Part shown: piece by piece, positions 1-12,100 of the stretch
How the letters are laid out: every line of letters begins with the position of its first letter
Position numbering within the stretch: the first letter of the stretch is position 1
Source of the DNA: Edolisoma coerulescens
Taxonomy: Eukaryota; Chordata; Aves; Passeriformes; Campephagidae
Length of the DNA stretch: 64,000 nt
Reading direction: 5' to 3'
Assembly (NCBI GenBank): GCA_013397115.1
Contig: VWZW01000499.1
Location: forward strand, 372,001 to 436,000
Notes under the pieces: generated by a model
The model's database searches: none
Told to the model about the DNA's origin: nothing
What the model saw: only the letters and a program-made list of their open reading frames with translations
Position numbers and translations under genes: made by a program

Positions 1-1440
1 TATGTACATTTGAATCTGGATGCATGCGTAAAAAGCTTGTTTATTTTTTTTTCACCCAAGGGTATAGCTCTGAAATGCTCTTAATGAATCATTTATAGCA
101 AATTGGTCATAAAAAACATCATACTTGAGGTCCAGCCTCAGGTAAAGAGTGTTTTTCTCAAGACTTGAAATGCTGTGTGGCAGCCATGCCTGGCCTGAAC
201 AGAGGCATCCTTTCTGTTTAATGAATTGGGCTGCCCTGCTCTTTATGCAGAGCAAGTACAGCCAGTCTGAGGCGCATTTAAGTAAAATCATTCCAGCAGT
301 TATTTGCCTCAAATGAAAGAAAGTCAGGCCAGCCTTCAATGTTTTAGTGGGGTTGTGGCTGCGTATCCTTTTTCAGTTCCCCAAAAGTTATGTTCTCATT
401 AAAATGTCACCTTACAATAATTCTCTAATGTACTGGCTTCTGCCTTCATTAGCTGTTGAACTAAAGCTAGAAATGGAAAAACAGATTACCCTGAATTTAC
501 GATGGGCTAATTCCATTCCTTCTAGTCACGAAGATAAATCACCCTTGTTTACAACTGAAAGACAAGTAATTTTTAGCAGAATGAAGAATAGATGGGAAAA
601 TATAGTTTCAACTCTTGGCACAGATTGTTTTGAGGCCCCAAAGCAACAATGTGGTCAACAACTAAAACATAAAATCAAGCTCTGGTAAAGACCAATGAAC
701 AGTGCTTTCAAATTGCACTTATTTTAGTAAGTTGAATATCCCACCATTTACCTCTGAAAATGGAATTTGACCCATGAGGGGTTCTCTGCCATAAGGATAT
801 TGTTAAAGGAAAAGTGAAATCCAAATCAATCAAACAAAAAAACTTAGGAGAGATAGTAGTAGAAATTCTTATAAAGTCAGGAGTAACTAAAAGTTACCAG
901 ATCACAAAGTCACAAAGAAAATTTCCACAGATCATCTTTGCGACAAATAGTAATTCTGTTATTGCTATCTTTTATCCTGTTTTAAAGCACATATAGAAAT
1001 GAATAAAATGTTATACAATGTCCCTTACTGAGTTGGTATAGCACAGGAAAAGATCCCACCTTCATAGGTATAGGAAGGAAGCAGGGATTCATTATCATGT
1101 GTGAGAGAGATAATGGTGAACACAGATTTGTAAGAATAAGCAGCAAAACTGCATGTGAAGAAAAAAATTCTGAAAATACATTTAGAAAATTTTCCTAAAG
1201 GCTTTTTTTGTACCTGTTTAAAAAAGCTGTAATTCTGCAGAAAGTAGATGAAAAATACGTTAAAATGATCAGGTTCTATAGTAATAGAGTTTTATTTCTT
1301 CTGCAAATTAGTTTCTATATGTATATATGTATACAAATCTAATTACCCATACCTTTCTTTTTCTTTTTATTTTCCAGTAACAGTGATTTATCTGTTCTAT
1401 TTTTTACCAACTGGTAAAAGAATAGATACTAAGTCAAAGG

Positions 1441-1455
1441 AAAAAAAAAAAAAAN
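1441..1455. other. A14 run ending in an ambiguous base (N)
   Basis: Fourteen consecutive A residues are followed by a single N at 1455. The likely cause is uncertain homopolymer length in a draft assembly rather than a real gap. The only other N in the window is at 32301. Confidence 0.95.
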
Positions 1456-4400
1456 TCTGTTGGGACAGAAGTTCCCTGAGAGACAAAATGAAATGAAACA
1501 TTTTAGCTCATCAGGTAAATACCATGTCAGCCTCACATAAGGGACAGTATTTTCATTTGACTGGTTCAAAGAAAGAAATCCTCAAAACCTGTCAATGGTC
1601 CTTTTGCTTTCCAAGTAAAAGAATGCCGTAGTTGAAGTATTATTTCCACTATTAAGGTGGAAAACTTTTATTCGTTTTGTCTGCTTAAAAAAAAGCAAAC
1701 CAGATATGAATGCTTTTAATCTTTTCTCCTGTTTTTTTCATTTCACTTTCTGTTTGGGTTATGACCTGGACTACTAGATTCTTACACAGGACTTATTGCC
1801 TTGTTTAAGACATCAGAAGAATAAGTGAATTCACTGATAAAAGCTGTGGCTAATGTAAGACACAATCTCATTTAGAATACTCACAGAAATTAGTTGATTT
1901 TAAAAACATCTTGCAACCGTCCCCCTCTTAGCTTCAATAACCTAAGAATCCCATTCTTACTCTGGAGGAGATGCTGAATGTTTTCCTGGTTACTACATTC
2001 AGAAACAGATTTAGTTTTGCCCAGAAAGCAAAGCTTATCAAAGAGATACTTGGTTTATGTCTCAGCTGATATGTGGTGCAAACTCTCTTCCTCCAAACTG
2101 CAAAACTGATATCTGTGTTTTATTTGATAAAGTCTCCCTGGAGGAGTCTGTCAGGAATCTACAGCTGAGACACTGTGAAAATATCTTCCTTTCTTCAACC
2201 ATTTGGTTGTTCCACTTATTTAAAGCCTAACTCCTTCTGGGTATTTTACTCTTCAAACGTACAGTGAGATCTTTCCTCATACATGGCTTAAGGAGATAAT
2301 CACTGTTGTCAGCTGTGCCATTTTTATTTGGCTCACAGATAACTTGTGTTTTTTCCTGAAGTTCCTAAACTCTTTGGCTGAAGCAATTAAATAAGAGTTT
2401 GAGGGAGGCAAGTTCTTTGCTCTTGTGTTTAGAGGAAGACATTTTTAAAAACTTGAACATTAAAACGAATACAGAAGACCCAATACTTCTAAAATAGTAA
2501 GATTTAAAATCCTTTCACAGCTTCTTAGTACTCACTACTATCAAAAAGGCTGCAACACTAAATTTAAATGACAATAAAAATGTTTGCTAAAAATGATCCT
2601 TCATTAGCAAACAATAGAGCTATTGATTCAACAATGAAATTTAATCAAAATCTAATAACCTATGTGCCCACATAAATGTCTTATTTCTCTGGCTTTAATT
2701 TTCCTCCCATGAGAAAATCTTGGCTCCCATTGCCTTCCATGTCTTTGGCTGACGGTTGTGTAGCTCTGTCTTTGTAAATGATTATAACAGCCCTCATCCA
2801 TCAGTCACTACACGATTTTCATTTAACAAAGCTGATTTATCCTAATATGTATTAAATATGCTCTAAAAGTGTTTTCCACCTCCTTTCACACAAATTTGGA
2901 AGGAAAGTGTTTTCTGACTTACAAGCCTATTTCAGGATCTACCTCTTATGTTTCTTTGTTTCCCTCAGTGTGTTTCCACCCTTCAAAATTTCCATACAGA
3001 TCACTCACTAGAAAATTCCTTTAGATAAGCCACTTCTGATGCTGAGGTTGCCTGCCCTGCCGAGTGACCATTAGCAGACTGTTACACCTAATGGCAGGTG
3101 TAGCTTGGTCTTTCCAGCATTTATGTGACCAAGTGCCACTCAGAAGGAAGCCAAAACTCCCTCCTTCAGTCCTCTCACACAGGCTTTCTCAGTGATTATG
3201 GAGCTTTAATTTCCTCCAGCCCACAATGAAGGGGTCTTTAAGAGCACTTAATTGTTGAGCAGACTGCAAAGGGCGCCCATCTGATTTCTGAAAGTTTTGT
3301 TTTATGGGCAGATTCTCTCCTTCTTCCCTTCTGAGGAATCTTCAGCTGCCTAATCAGGGCAACTTGAACTCAAACTTATGCTTGCCACTTAGAAACATGT
3401 CTGTCATCTGCCAGGATCTAGCCTTGTAGTCCAAACATCTTTTCCAGTGAAAATGCAAAGGTTTTTCCGAAGATTTCAGCTCATGCTGCATCAGGATGTC
3501 ACAAATCTGTAAGTTAAACCTGCTTCTAACTTAAAGCTTTTACTATAGGAGAAGTCTTCTTCCTGAAGGAAAAAGATGAATCATCATAAACAGCTTCAAA
3601 TAACTTAGTGATACAACACCCACAATAGAAGCAGCAGAAAGCAGGGACAGGAACATTATTAAGATCGTGACAAAAGAGAAAATTAGAATGAAGACTTTAA
3701 AAATGCTAACTAACTTTAAAAGAAATGTAAATTTTGCAAAATACTTGGGGGTTTTGAATTTGGTGCTTAAGGAACTTATAACTGGTCGTCTCCTGAGTTC
3801 ATTTGTTCCAGCATCCTGATACTGTGGCACAAGGGGTTATGCAACAAGATGAAAAAACCAACTTTAAAGCATAGAGCAATTATTCAATGGCAAACAGAAA
3901 GAAGCAGGTAGGCAGTATTTAACCAGCTGTAAGGCTAAGCACAGATGTGCTCCCCACCCCTAACAAAGTACCCCGAGTGCTTTGGCTGGCCCAGCAGGCA
4001 CAAGCAGGGAGAGGCAGGGCTGGCCTCTGCAGCTCCACAGAGCAGGTCTTCCTTGTCCCAGGGTTATCCATGTGCACCTGCTCCTGATGGCACTGACCAT
4101 TTTTACCTGGCGAGCTGATCATTGACAACCAGCAACCCCAACCAGCACAATCAGCGTCCTAAAATTTTTCCATTACTTTTTCATACCTTTCCACGCTGAT
4201 GTTTTTCCTCTTGAATACACCAGCTACTTCTGATCTTATCTCAACAATCCTACTTCTGCCAGTAATTTTGTCTTTCTTATCTCCATACAGACTTTCTCAC
4301 ATCTCTTTCAGACTTGTCTGTGCAGAGGTTATGCAGCTGTGCTGCAGCAGAACTGAGTCTTTGGTCCAAACACACGATCAGAGAGACCCTGGGTGGCAGG

Positions 4401-4501
4401 AGAGAGCTTACAACTGGGTCCACAGAGAGGGGGTTGGTTAAAAACAACCATAACAAATTCCTAAACACATCAATATAAGTTCCTATCATCATAATGTATC
4501 T

Positions 4502-4528
4502 ACACACACACACCAAAAAAAAAAAAAA
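4502..4528. repeat. short (AC)n plus A14 simple repeat
   Basis: About six AC dinucleotides run directly into fourteen A residues. This is an ordinary compound microsatellite, probably length-polymorphic. Confidence 0.85.
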
Positions 4529-4859
4529 TTCCCGCTGAGTTATAAATATCTTACTCCTGTAAGCTAGCTAGTTAAAAAGGATTTTACAAGGCAAGCAGCC
4601 TATGGCTAGGACAAGCCACCCGATTATTCACACTAAAGCAGTATATCGAACCCTCATCCAGCATCCCTAGGTACTCATAATTCTTAACCTACTTAGAGCT
4701 TTAGGGGCACAACATCTGGAAGACCAGACTTAAAATGACAGAAAAGCATTGAAGGTCATGCAGGATAATTTACCTAAGCTTTGAGTATTTGATAGATGAG
4801 AGGGCTGTTAGTCATTGGAAATGTTAGGAAGCATTACGAGAACAAGTGAGAAACAGAAA

Positions 4860-4975
4860 TTTATAGGTTCATAAATTTTAATGCCAGAAGAATCATCTAA
4901 TCTGACCTGCATACCATAGGCAATGAAATTCCACTGAGTAATTGCCACGTGAAGCTCATCAATTTGGGGCTAAAG
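4860..4975 (-). repeat. old CR1 LINE 3' end (minus strand)
   Basis: Read on the plus strand, this matches the reverse complement of the ancient sauropsid CR1 tail: a TTCATAAATTTT-like start, then GCCAGAAG, ATCATCTAATCTGACC and a CATA-CATAGG stretch. This is the old CR1 layer shared by birds, crocodilians and turtles, as recalled from the families. It is heavily diverged, and the far end near 4975 is approximate. It has no coding capacity. An alignment to CR1 consensus sequences would fix the subfamily. Confidence 0.7.
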
Positions 4976-5678
4976 TAGCACTTATCTCCTCATAGTAACA
5001 ATTATCATAGAGCATGAGGTAACTACTTTTTAAGAGCAAGAGAAAGAAGAGAAGGAAATTTTCTAGTGCAATTCTATCCACCCCTTTTTTTCTCTACATG
5101 CTTGGTGGAAGTTTTCAGAAAGCTGTGCTGCAGTAAGATTACAGGGAATAAATGAGAAGTACCTATGCAGTGTGCACATGACATTTCACTTCTTGAGTAT
5201 CGAGATACTACAGAGAAGAGGGTAATAAATTATTTTTATGCAGCAAACAAGAAACGGGGAGTTAAAATAAGCATGAAGAAAACTAAAGGTGACACAAAGC
5301 ATTTACACACAAGAAAAAATACTGTTGGTAAATGGAATGTAATAACAAAGCTGCAGCATACAGTTACTTTCAATAGCTTTTCACATTAGAAAATTATGAT
5401 CATGAAAAAAAATTATAACAATAACCTAGGATACATGGAGTTTCCTTCTGTAAGGAAGTTATGGAAAACATAAAGCACATCCTTTGTAGAAAATATTATA
5501 GCCTGTGTAGGTAGTTAGGTCTCTGTGACCCATGCCAGAGCAGGAACAGTGGACAAAACAACAGCAGAAGTTGAGTATAAAAGAAAGGAAGTCTGTACAT
5601 AAACAGGGGAGCTGAGGAAATCTTACTTCACATGGACTTGTCTTGCAAGTGGCCAAGTAGCACCTCACACCTGCTCAC

Positions 5679-5851
5679 CTCAAGAACAAGAGCTTCTCCA
5701 CACACGACTCCCACCATATCACACTGTCTCTCCAGTGTCCCACAGCTGCCCCACAGTGCTCCCAGGACTGCTTTGTTCCCCACTCTCCCACAGGACAGTA
5801 CCCCCACCTGCCCATACATCCCTTCCCCATCCACCTCTCGGGGCTCACTGC
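5679..5851 (-). other. exon-like segment, minus strand (unproven)
   Basis: On the minus strand a long pyrimidine tract (CTCTCTCTTGCTTGTGTTGC, then CTCTTGCCCAG) precedes position 5851. A GAG|GTGAGC donor follows 5679. The 173-nt interval is open in two of three frames. One open frame begins SEPREVDGEGMYGQVG and is rich in Gly and Val. A methionine 43 nt upstream would give a signal-peptide-like start (MTVALSLACVASC), but that lies inside the acceptor tract. The segment is GC-rich, so stop codons are rare by composition and open frames mean less. No protein family is recognised. It could be a non-coding RNA exon or a chance pseudo-exon, and I favour chance. Confidence 0.15.
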
Positions 5852-7195
5852 CTGGGCAAGAGGCAACACAAGCAAGAGAGAGGGCCACAGTCACACCAAC
5901 TGCCCATGCTGCCCCACTGGGGGGATGCTGATAACCAGCGCTGAGGCACGACCAAATCCTCTGCTTTTTTCACACAGAAGCAGAATCAATGAAGTCAGTA
6001 TTCTCTAATCACACCCTGATTATTACAAAATTTTTAAGACATTGTAGTCTTTGAGGCCTCTGCCTAAATTGATTAAAATTGGACAAAGAGGGAAAAGAGG
6101 GGGAGGAGAACAGTGAGATAACACAATCTTATTCACTTTATTTCTCATGAAACCAGGCTAAAAAAAAAATGTGTAATGTATTCATTAGGGGAAAACAGAG
6201 AAGAAAAAACATGCCATCATCATAGGACTAAATCCTGGCATGCAGACTTAATATTCTTGCAAATAAAGTATAAAAGTCCCTTTTAACTGAGTCATCAGGA
6301 TGTCAACTGTCTAATCAGAATAATTAGGCGATCTCAGTAGTATTCATTATTTTTGTTTTAATTCTATGTGGGAGGTTGAAAATCAAATCTACACATTTTG
6401 GTCAGAAAGAAGGTCTTTGTGGCTGTCTCATGAAGGAGGAACACACCTCTAGGTGTTTCAAGAGAAGAATAATATACAATTACCAGTACAAAGGATGATA
6501 CAAAATGTACCCATCTAGCAAGTGAAAGAATATCTAAGTTAAGGCTTGAAATTAATAAATTTATAAATGGATTAATTAAATAAATGCAATGGCAAAAGCA
6601 ACTTCTATCAGAACTAAACGATTATCAGACAAACATGCATGTCATTTTTTATTTCAAGTTCTTTATTTCCTTTAACTATAAATACCATAGAATCTCTTAG
6701 CATACACACTTACATGAGTAAGTGTTTAGGTAGATAACAGTTCTATAAATATAACAAATGTTTCTATAAATGCAACTGTATCCTGATGAAGAATAATTAT
6801 TTTTCTATTTTCTCAGATCCTTCAGCAATAGATACTTGAATAAATGTGAGACAGCATCATTCTAATAAATGACTGTAGGATATGCAGCCAGAGAGATATA
6901 AAGGAGACAGATCATGAATTATTTATCATTGTCACTGCTACAGCTTGTTTGCAAAAAAGTAATGCTCAAGTGCCACCTGGGACATGGGACATTTGTCCTC
7001 CTAACTGGGTGGAATTTGATGCTACTGGTAGAAGGACCAGGACCTATCTCAGTGATAAACCGTTGATGAGCCTTCCAGTAACCTCCTATCTGGGTGTGAA
7101 AGGACATCCAACCTGCCTGTGGTGCTGTTTTCAGAGCAGTATTTTATACCCTAAGTTCTTCTTCTAGAACCAGTTTTTGGGTAACTGCTGCTTTC

Positions 7196-7221
7196 TTCAC
7201 AAGGGAACTTCACAAGGGAAC
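7196..7221. repeat. 13-bp tandem duplication
   Basis: The 13-mer TTCACAAGGGAAC occurs twice head to tail, with no mismatch, and a shortened third echo (AGGGAACTTC) follows. It looks like a recent slippage duplication, and no function is evident. Confidence 0.9.
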
Positions 7222-9092
7222 AATAGGGAACTTCTCCCCTGTCCAGTTCTCCCTGTTTTTCAGTGTCCCAACAGGAGTGAAAACTCCCATCCACCTAATG
7301 CTGAACTTCAGCAGCTTTAGTTTTTTTAGTGAACACTGCAGTTGTTCACTCTCACTTTCTGCTACATTCAGTGGCGAGAAGCACTTAAGTGGTTGCTTGA
7401 CTTATTTTAGGCGTCAACTTTAAGTTTGAAACAATTAAGTTTAAAATAGATATGTCTCTCAGGATTGATTCTTGTTGGTCGTTTCCTGTTTGGTTTTCTT
7501 TCCCCTTGGAGGGGGGTACAGGTTGTACTTATGGCACTTAATTACTCTCATTTTAGCCACTGAATTTAAGTTTGAAATCAGTTTTGCCCAAACAGTACCA
7601 ATGTGCTCTAAGCTGAGGTATATAAACTTTTGATCACACTCAGAGATGTCTAGAAGGAAAAGGTACATTCTGTAGATGCATTTATTGCAGTGAGCTACAG
7701 TAGTGTGGAAGCTGTCCTGGTCCACAGAAGGAAGAGGCAATCTGAGGACACACAACATGCCAGCGGCTGCAGGTATGGTAGGCATAATTCCAATTGCACC
7801 TGACACTGAAGCTGATGCCTTGATGGAATAACTACTGAAGGTTGCAGGAAGCTGCCAAGATTTATACATATGCATCAGGAACCCTGTTGAAATACCAGAG
7901 AGAAGCAGCGGACTTCAGTCCAAGTCATTGGGTTACAATGACCATTTTTTTCTGTCTTCCAGTGTAGAAAAAACAATTAATCCTGCCCACTAATTGTTGT
8001 CTTAAAAACGAATAGCTATGGTGTTCTTGTTTTGTACACCTTACTTCTAAAATTCCTTTGCATTATACATGTGTAGACACAAAAGTCTACTACTGAATTT
8101 TCTGTTGAGGTTCCCACCAGCTGCAGTGCATTGGGGTTATCAATGACAGAGAGAAAGCAGGCTGCAATGGGGACAGAAGCAGCTTGGAAGAACTGAAAGA
8201 CCTTCTCACTGGCTTGTGAAGAGATGTGCATCACCTTGAGAAGCAGCTCATTTTTGAGCTGAAGGGAACAGCTCGAAGCCAAAAAGGTGTGCAAGGCAGC
8301 TGTAAAGTCTGCTATTATTTGCCCTCGCTGTACTCGCCCTAAAGAGAGTCCATGGTTTCTTAGCCCTGCATTTCAGATGGGTAAGCTCGTTTTCCTGGGA
8401 GGCGCAAGTTTGCCTGGTAGACTGGCAGCTTCAAAGGAGATCCTTCGAAGGTGCTGCTGAAGGTAAGGTGCTGGTGGAGTCCCAGTTGTCTCCCATGAGG
8501 AAGCATCTGGCTCCCACCCAGAAGCACCAGCAGAGCACCTGGTCTGCTGCTCTGAGATGCCAGGTCAGAGGGCAATCAGGCCAGGAGGGGAGAGCATGCC
8601 ATGGGCAGGGTGGCAGGGCTGCCCTTGGCAGGTGGCAGGGAGTGTGAGGACAGCTGAAGCCTCACAGTAAACTCACAGCCTCCGCCACACACAGCCACCA
8701 GGAGAGGAGCAACTCTCAGTTTATGTACATGGCCTTGTATTTTCCTGTAGGTAACTGAGAAAACTCGGGTTCTGTTTTGTTAGCTGCTGCACACATATAT
8801 GAATACAAAGACGGCCGTGGATGGAAGACCTTAAATCATATCTGCATATCGAGCAAAGATGTGAATTCTGAGGTCAAGAAAAATATGTTTCCCTGACTGA
8901 TCCTTTCTATTCACGGCTCTGGCTTTTTGCTTACTTTTCATGACAGGAGCAAGGGGTGGGTGCAGCAGATTATGTGTGTTTCCTTTTGGGGGGAGCTGAC
9001 AGATAACAATTCTCTGACTTCTTAATTCTGTTCACCAGCCTCCTCCCTCCCACAGCGTTCCTGCAAAAACGTCCTTTATTTCTTTTTTTTTA

Positions 9093-9106
9093 CCACTAGA
9101 TGGTAG
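9093..9106 (+). promoter_or_regulatory. candidate CTCF-binding motif
   Basis: CCACTAGATGGTAG matches 13 of 14 positions of the CTCF core as I remember it (CCASYAGRKGGCRS); the one mismatch is T for C at position 12. It lies just upstream of a T16/C-rich pyrimidine tract. CTCF sites often set domain boundaries, and a lone strong core in a gene-poor region would fit that. Occupancy cannot be read from sequence, and a 14-bp degenerate motif can occur by chance. Confidence 0.4.
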
Positions 9107-9124
9107 TAGCAGGTAGAGACTTGC

Positions 9125-9163
9125 TTTTTTTTTTTTTTTTCCCCCTCTCTCCTCACTCCCCTT
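9125..9163. repeat. T16 run and C/T-rich pyrimidine tract
   Basis: Sixteen T residues are followed by five C and then a mixed C/T stretch. This is a low-complexity pyrimidine tract. It could act as a splice polypyrimidine tract, since a TAG follows near 9182, but no convincing exon lies downstream. Confidence 0.85.
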
Positions 9164-12100
9164 TGTTTACTCCGTGTGATTAGCTTTAGGACTCCGGTTC
9201 TAGTAAAAGGTTTATTGTTTTCTCTCAATGATCAAATGGTTATGCAGATAGTAAAGATTTGAAATGCTTTCAAAATAACCATTTTCTTCCATTTCTACAG
9301 CCCCGCTCCCCATACACCCTTGCTGAATGCAGTGTGGGTGCAGATCGGAGGCAGCAACTATTACGGTCAGAAACAAGCCTCGCTCGCCAACCAAATCCCA
9401 CTGAAGATTTTCCTGTGTACTATTAATTACACTCAGCTTTTTCAGTCGTTGTTTCTTTATGGGTAGTAAGGGGCACGAGCAGCTGTTCTGTGATCTCCAA
9501 AGCCCCCCATGTGTTCTCCTTCAGTCTGCCTTGCCTTTCTTTCCCCGTTTCCTGGGCTTGGGTGGGAAGAAGCATTCCCAGCCCTGGCAGTTCTGCAGGC
9601 GGATGCCTCCCATCTGGCTAGGACAAGGACAGAGCCAGGCAAGGGGGCGGCTACGCTTCCTGACATTGTCAGCTCTGGAAGATTTTTAGGAGAAGAGTAA
9701 CTTCCCCATGACTCCAAATCATCTGTTTTGCTTTTATATAGGACACGTTTTTGCTCTGCAGATGCAGCCAACAATTATTAAAATATTGTCTTAAATTAGT
9801 GCAAGCTGTGCCAGGCCTTCTTTAACAGTTCATCATTGTGTTCTGTATCAAAGCTGTTTTGCACAACCATATTAGAAAGGAGAGAAAATACAGCCAGTGC
9901 AGCTGTCATTTGATCATATCAAATATTATCAAATATATCCAATATTATTGATAAAGTAACACAAAAGCACCATTTAGCAAGTGCTTGATGACTAAAGTAT
10001 GGATTTTAAGACTGCATTTCCTCTATAGAAATTTATTATAAATGGATGAGTACAAATAAGGGCCACACGTAGCACATACTATATATACCCTCCCTGTCCC
10101 TCAGGTACATTCTCTTACACAGCTTACTGCGATTATGTGACCCCAAGGAGGACCCTTATGTTAAATGGCAGGTCAATTTACTGAGAGCTATGTTTACTTT
10201 TTAAATGGAAGGCACCAAACTGCAGTAATGATAACTGAAGGAAGAGCCATCCTTTCATTCAGTGAGAAATAAGCCTTTTGTAATTTTCTCAGTAAGCCTA
10301 TCTCACAAACATCTATTTCTACACAGTTAAAAGTGCCTATTTAGAAGACCATTCAAGACTAAGTTCTGAAGGGTATTTTCATCCTTTTTAAATAAAACAC
10401 AAACCAAAATAGCACCCAAGCAAAACAAAACAGAAAACATATATTCCTACATCTATTAGTATTAGTCTGGATTAAAGCTTCCATTTTCCCGATGGCTACC
10501 TTTGCTTTTGTAAGGTAATAGAGACATACATCTTTCCTCTTTCGTACTGACTTCTTTCTGCCTCTTCTCCCTTTCTGCCACAGCAGAGGAACACTTGAAA
10601 AAATAATTAAAACTAAGAGGCAGATCCTCAGGTGCTGAAAATCAAAATTGCTCCAATGAACTCGAGTTATGCAAATTTTTATTAGCTGCAAAATTGGCCC
10701 CACTGGATTTTAATTGCACTTCAACATCTGATGTACCTTTTGATAGCAAAAGTAGGCAGTCCTAAGAAACCCTTTAATTTTCACTAGAGGAAGGTTTAAC
10801 ATTCAGTAAAGCATTTTTCAGCTAGAATTTCTCCTTTCAATTCATAAGTACATGCATACTCCGCTCTGTAACTTCAATACTTCATTTCCAGGTACCTGGT
10901 CCGATTATAAAATGTTCATAGAAATGACTTAATAAAGAAAACCTCTATCAGAAGAGAAACATGTTCTTCTAGTTAAATCATTTGTGCTGGCATGAGGCAT
11001 TTTGGACCACCTTACTGCTCTCCCACAGGCCTTTTGCTGCAACAAGCCACCTAGAAATCGCTCCTCCAGCCTGACCGTGGGCACTTAGCAAAGTCCCCAA
11101 ACTGAGAACATTGTAGCCCTGCACTCCAGTGTGCTCTGTGCTCACACGAGATATCTTCTTCTGCTCATGAAAGGCAGGGAGGAACCCCAGCAATGACAGC
11201 TCAAAACACTTAGTTGGGTAAATACCTAAAGTTAGGTGTGGCTATTACAATTCACGAATATTTTAAGCCAATATTGCAGACTCACTCTTTCCCTGCCCCC
11301 TGGCACGCATCAGCACCCACTCCTCCCCTTCTCATGGCCCTGCACAAGCAGTCAGGATTTGCCTGATGAAGAGAACTAGTGGACAGGTTTGGACTAAAAG
11401 TGATGTTGCAAAAAACAAGGATTCCTTGGCAGCCAGACCTGCTGTCCATCCTAACTACCACATGGGCACATATTTGTCTTACCATGCAAGCGCGTGGAAT
11501 AGATCACAGACAGGACCCAGAGGATGAAAGGTGTGGTGAGGTCTTCCTGTTTATGGACCCCCATGTTTTTTTTCTCACGCAAAACAGGGAGACCTTATCC
11601 ATACTGCTTACTGGGATGAGTCTCCCAAGCTACAGCCAGACACAGTGTTAGATGATGCTGGCAAAAGTATGCTGGGGTAGCCTAGCCTGAGCCTGTTCAG
11701 TTTATTAGTGTAGACGGAGCACTGTGAGAGAGGGAAAAATATCTCCTAATGGTGCATCAGTGCCAGGTTCATGAAATGGAGACAGGAATAGCTAATTCAC
11801 CTAAAAATATGGTGTCTTGTCTAATTAGCTTTGTGCAGCCTCTAATGCCATCGGGGCACCATTGGACAAAAAAGTAAAACAGCCACAACAAAGTAAAACC
11901 TTCTCCCATATCTCCCAAATGGCTCTGAGGCTTCTCTTTGAGCCAAGATACTGTGTTTTAACTCGGTTCAGTAGAAACCTGGTTTCGTAACAGCACTGTC
12001 TTTTACAACTGGGTTTGTAGTTTTAGCCTCATCTGTCCCTGTGGTGGTGAACTCCCGGGTTGGATTCTCTCTACATGGGTACAGCACTCGCTCTCCTCTC

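Larger units (their letters stand above)
1..4859. other. no gene seen; AT-rich single-copy DNA
   Basis: I see no recognisable coding exon, RNA gene or young repeat here. Most of the stretch is AT-rich with short A and T runs. Positions about 3900-4130 are richer in G and C, with no family I recognise. A minus-strand frame at 3543-3830 reads as a hydrophobic, membrane-like peptide, but it has no family match and its length is within chance. The plus frame at 347-688 is likewise unrecognised. Confidence 0.6.
4976..9092. other. no confirmed gene; AT-rich DNA with a GC-rich block
   Basis: This is mostly unique sequence. Positions 5640-5940 form a C-rich, CA-rich block on the plus strand, and its minus strand holds an exon-like segment (separate entry). 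A TATAAAAG string sits near 5577 with no other promoter evidence. Minus-strand open frames at 7459-7875 and about 8016-8370 look moderately protein-like but match no family I know. Plus 8377-8462 has plausible splice signals on both sides, and two of its three frames contain a stop. I treat all of these as unproven. Confidence 0.5.

Noticed and set aside
3543..3830. Minus-strand hydrophobic frame resembling a membrane protein
   Set aside because: A/T-rich codons readily give Leu, Ile and Phe runs. There is no family match and no promoter or splice support.
5560..5600. TATAAAAG as a promoter
   Set aside because: An isolated TATA-like string with no CpG island, start-site context or downstream exon on the plus strand.
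7459..8370. Minus-strand open frames at 7459-7875 and about 8016-8370 as parts of one gene or pseudogene
   Set aside because: The translations look mildly protein-like, but I recognise no family. The frames are interrupted, and no consistent set of splice sites joins them.
8377..8462. Plus-strand exon-like interval with good acceptor and GTAAGG donor
   Set aside because: Two of the three frames contain a stop and no partner exon fits. It overlaps minus-strand open frames, so it is probably a chance pseudo-exon.
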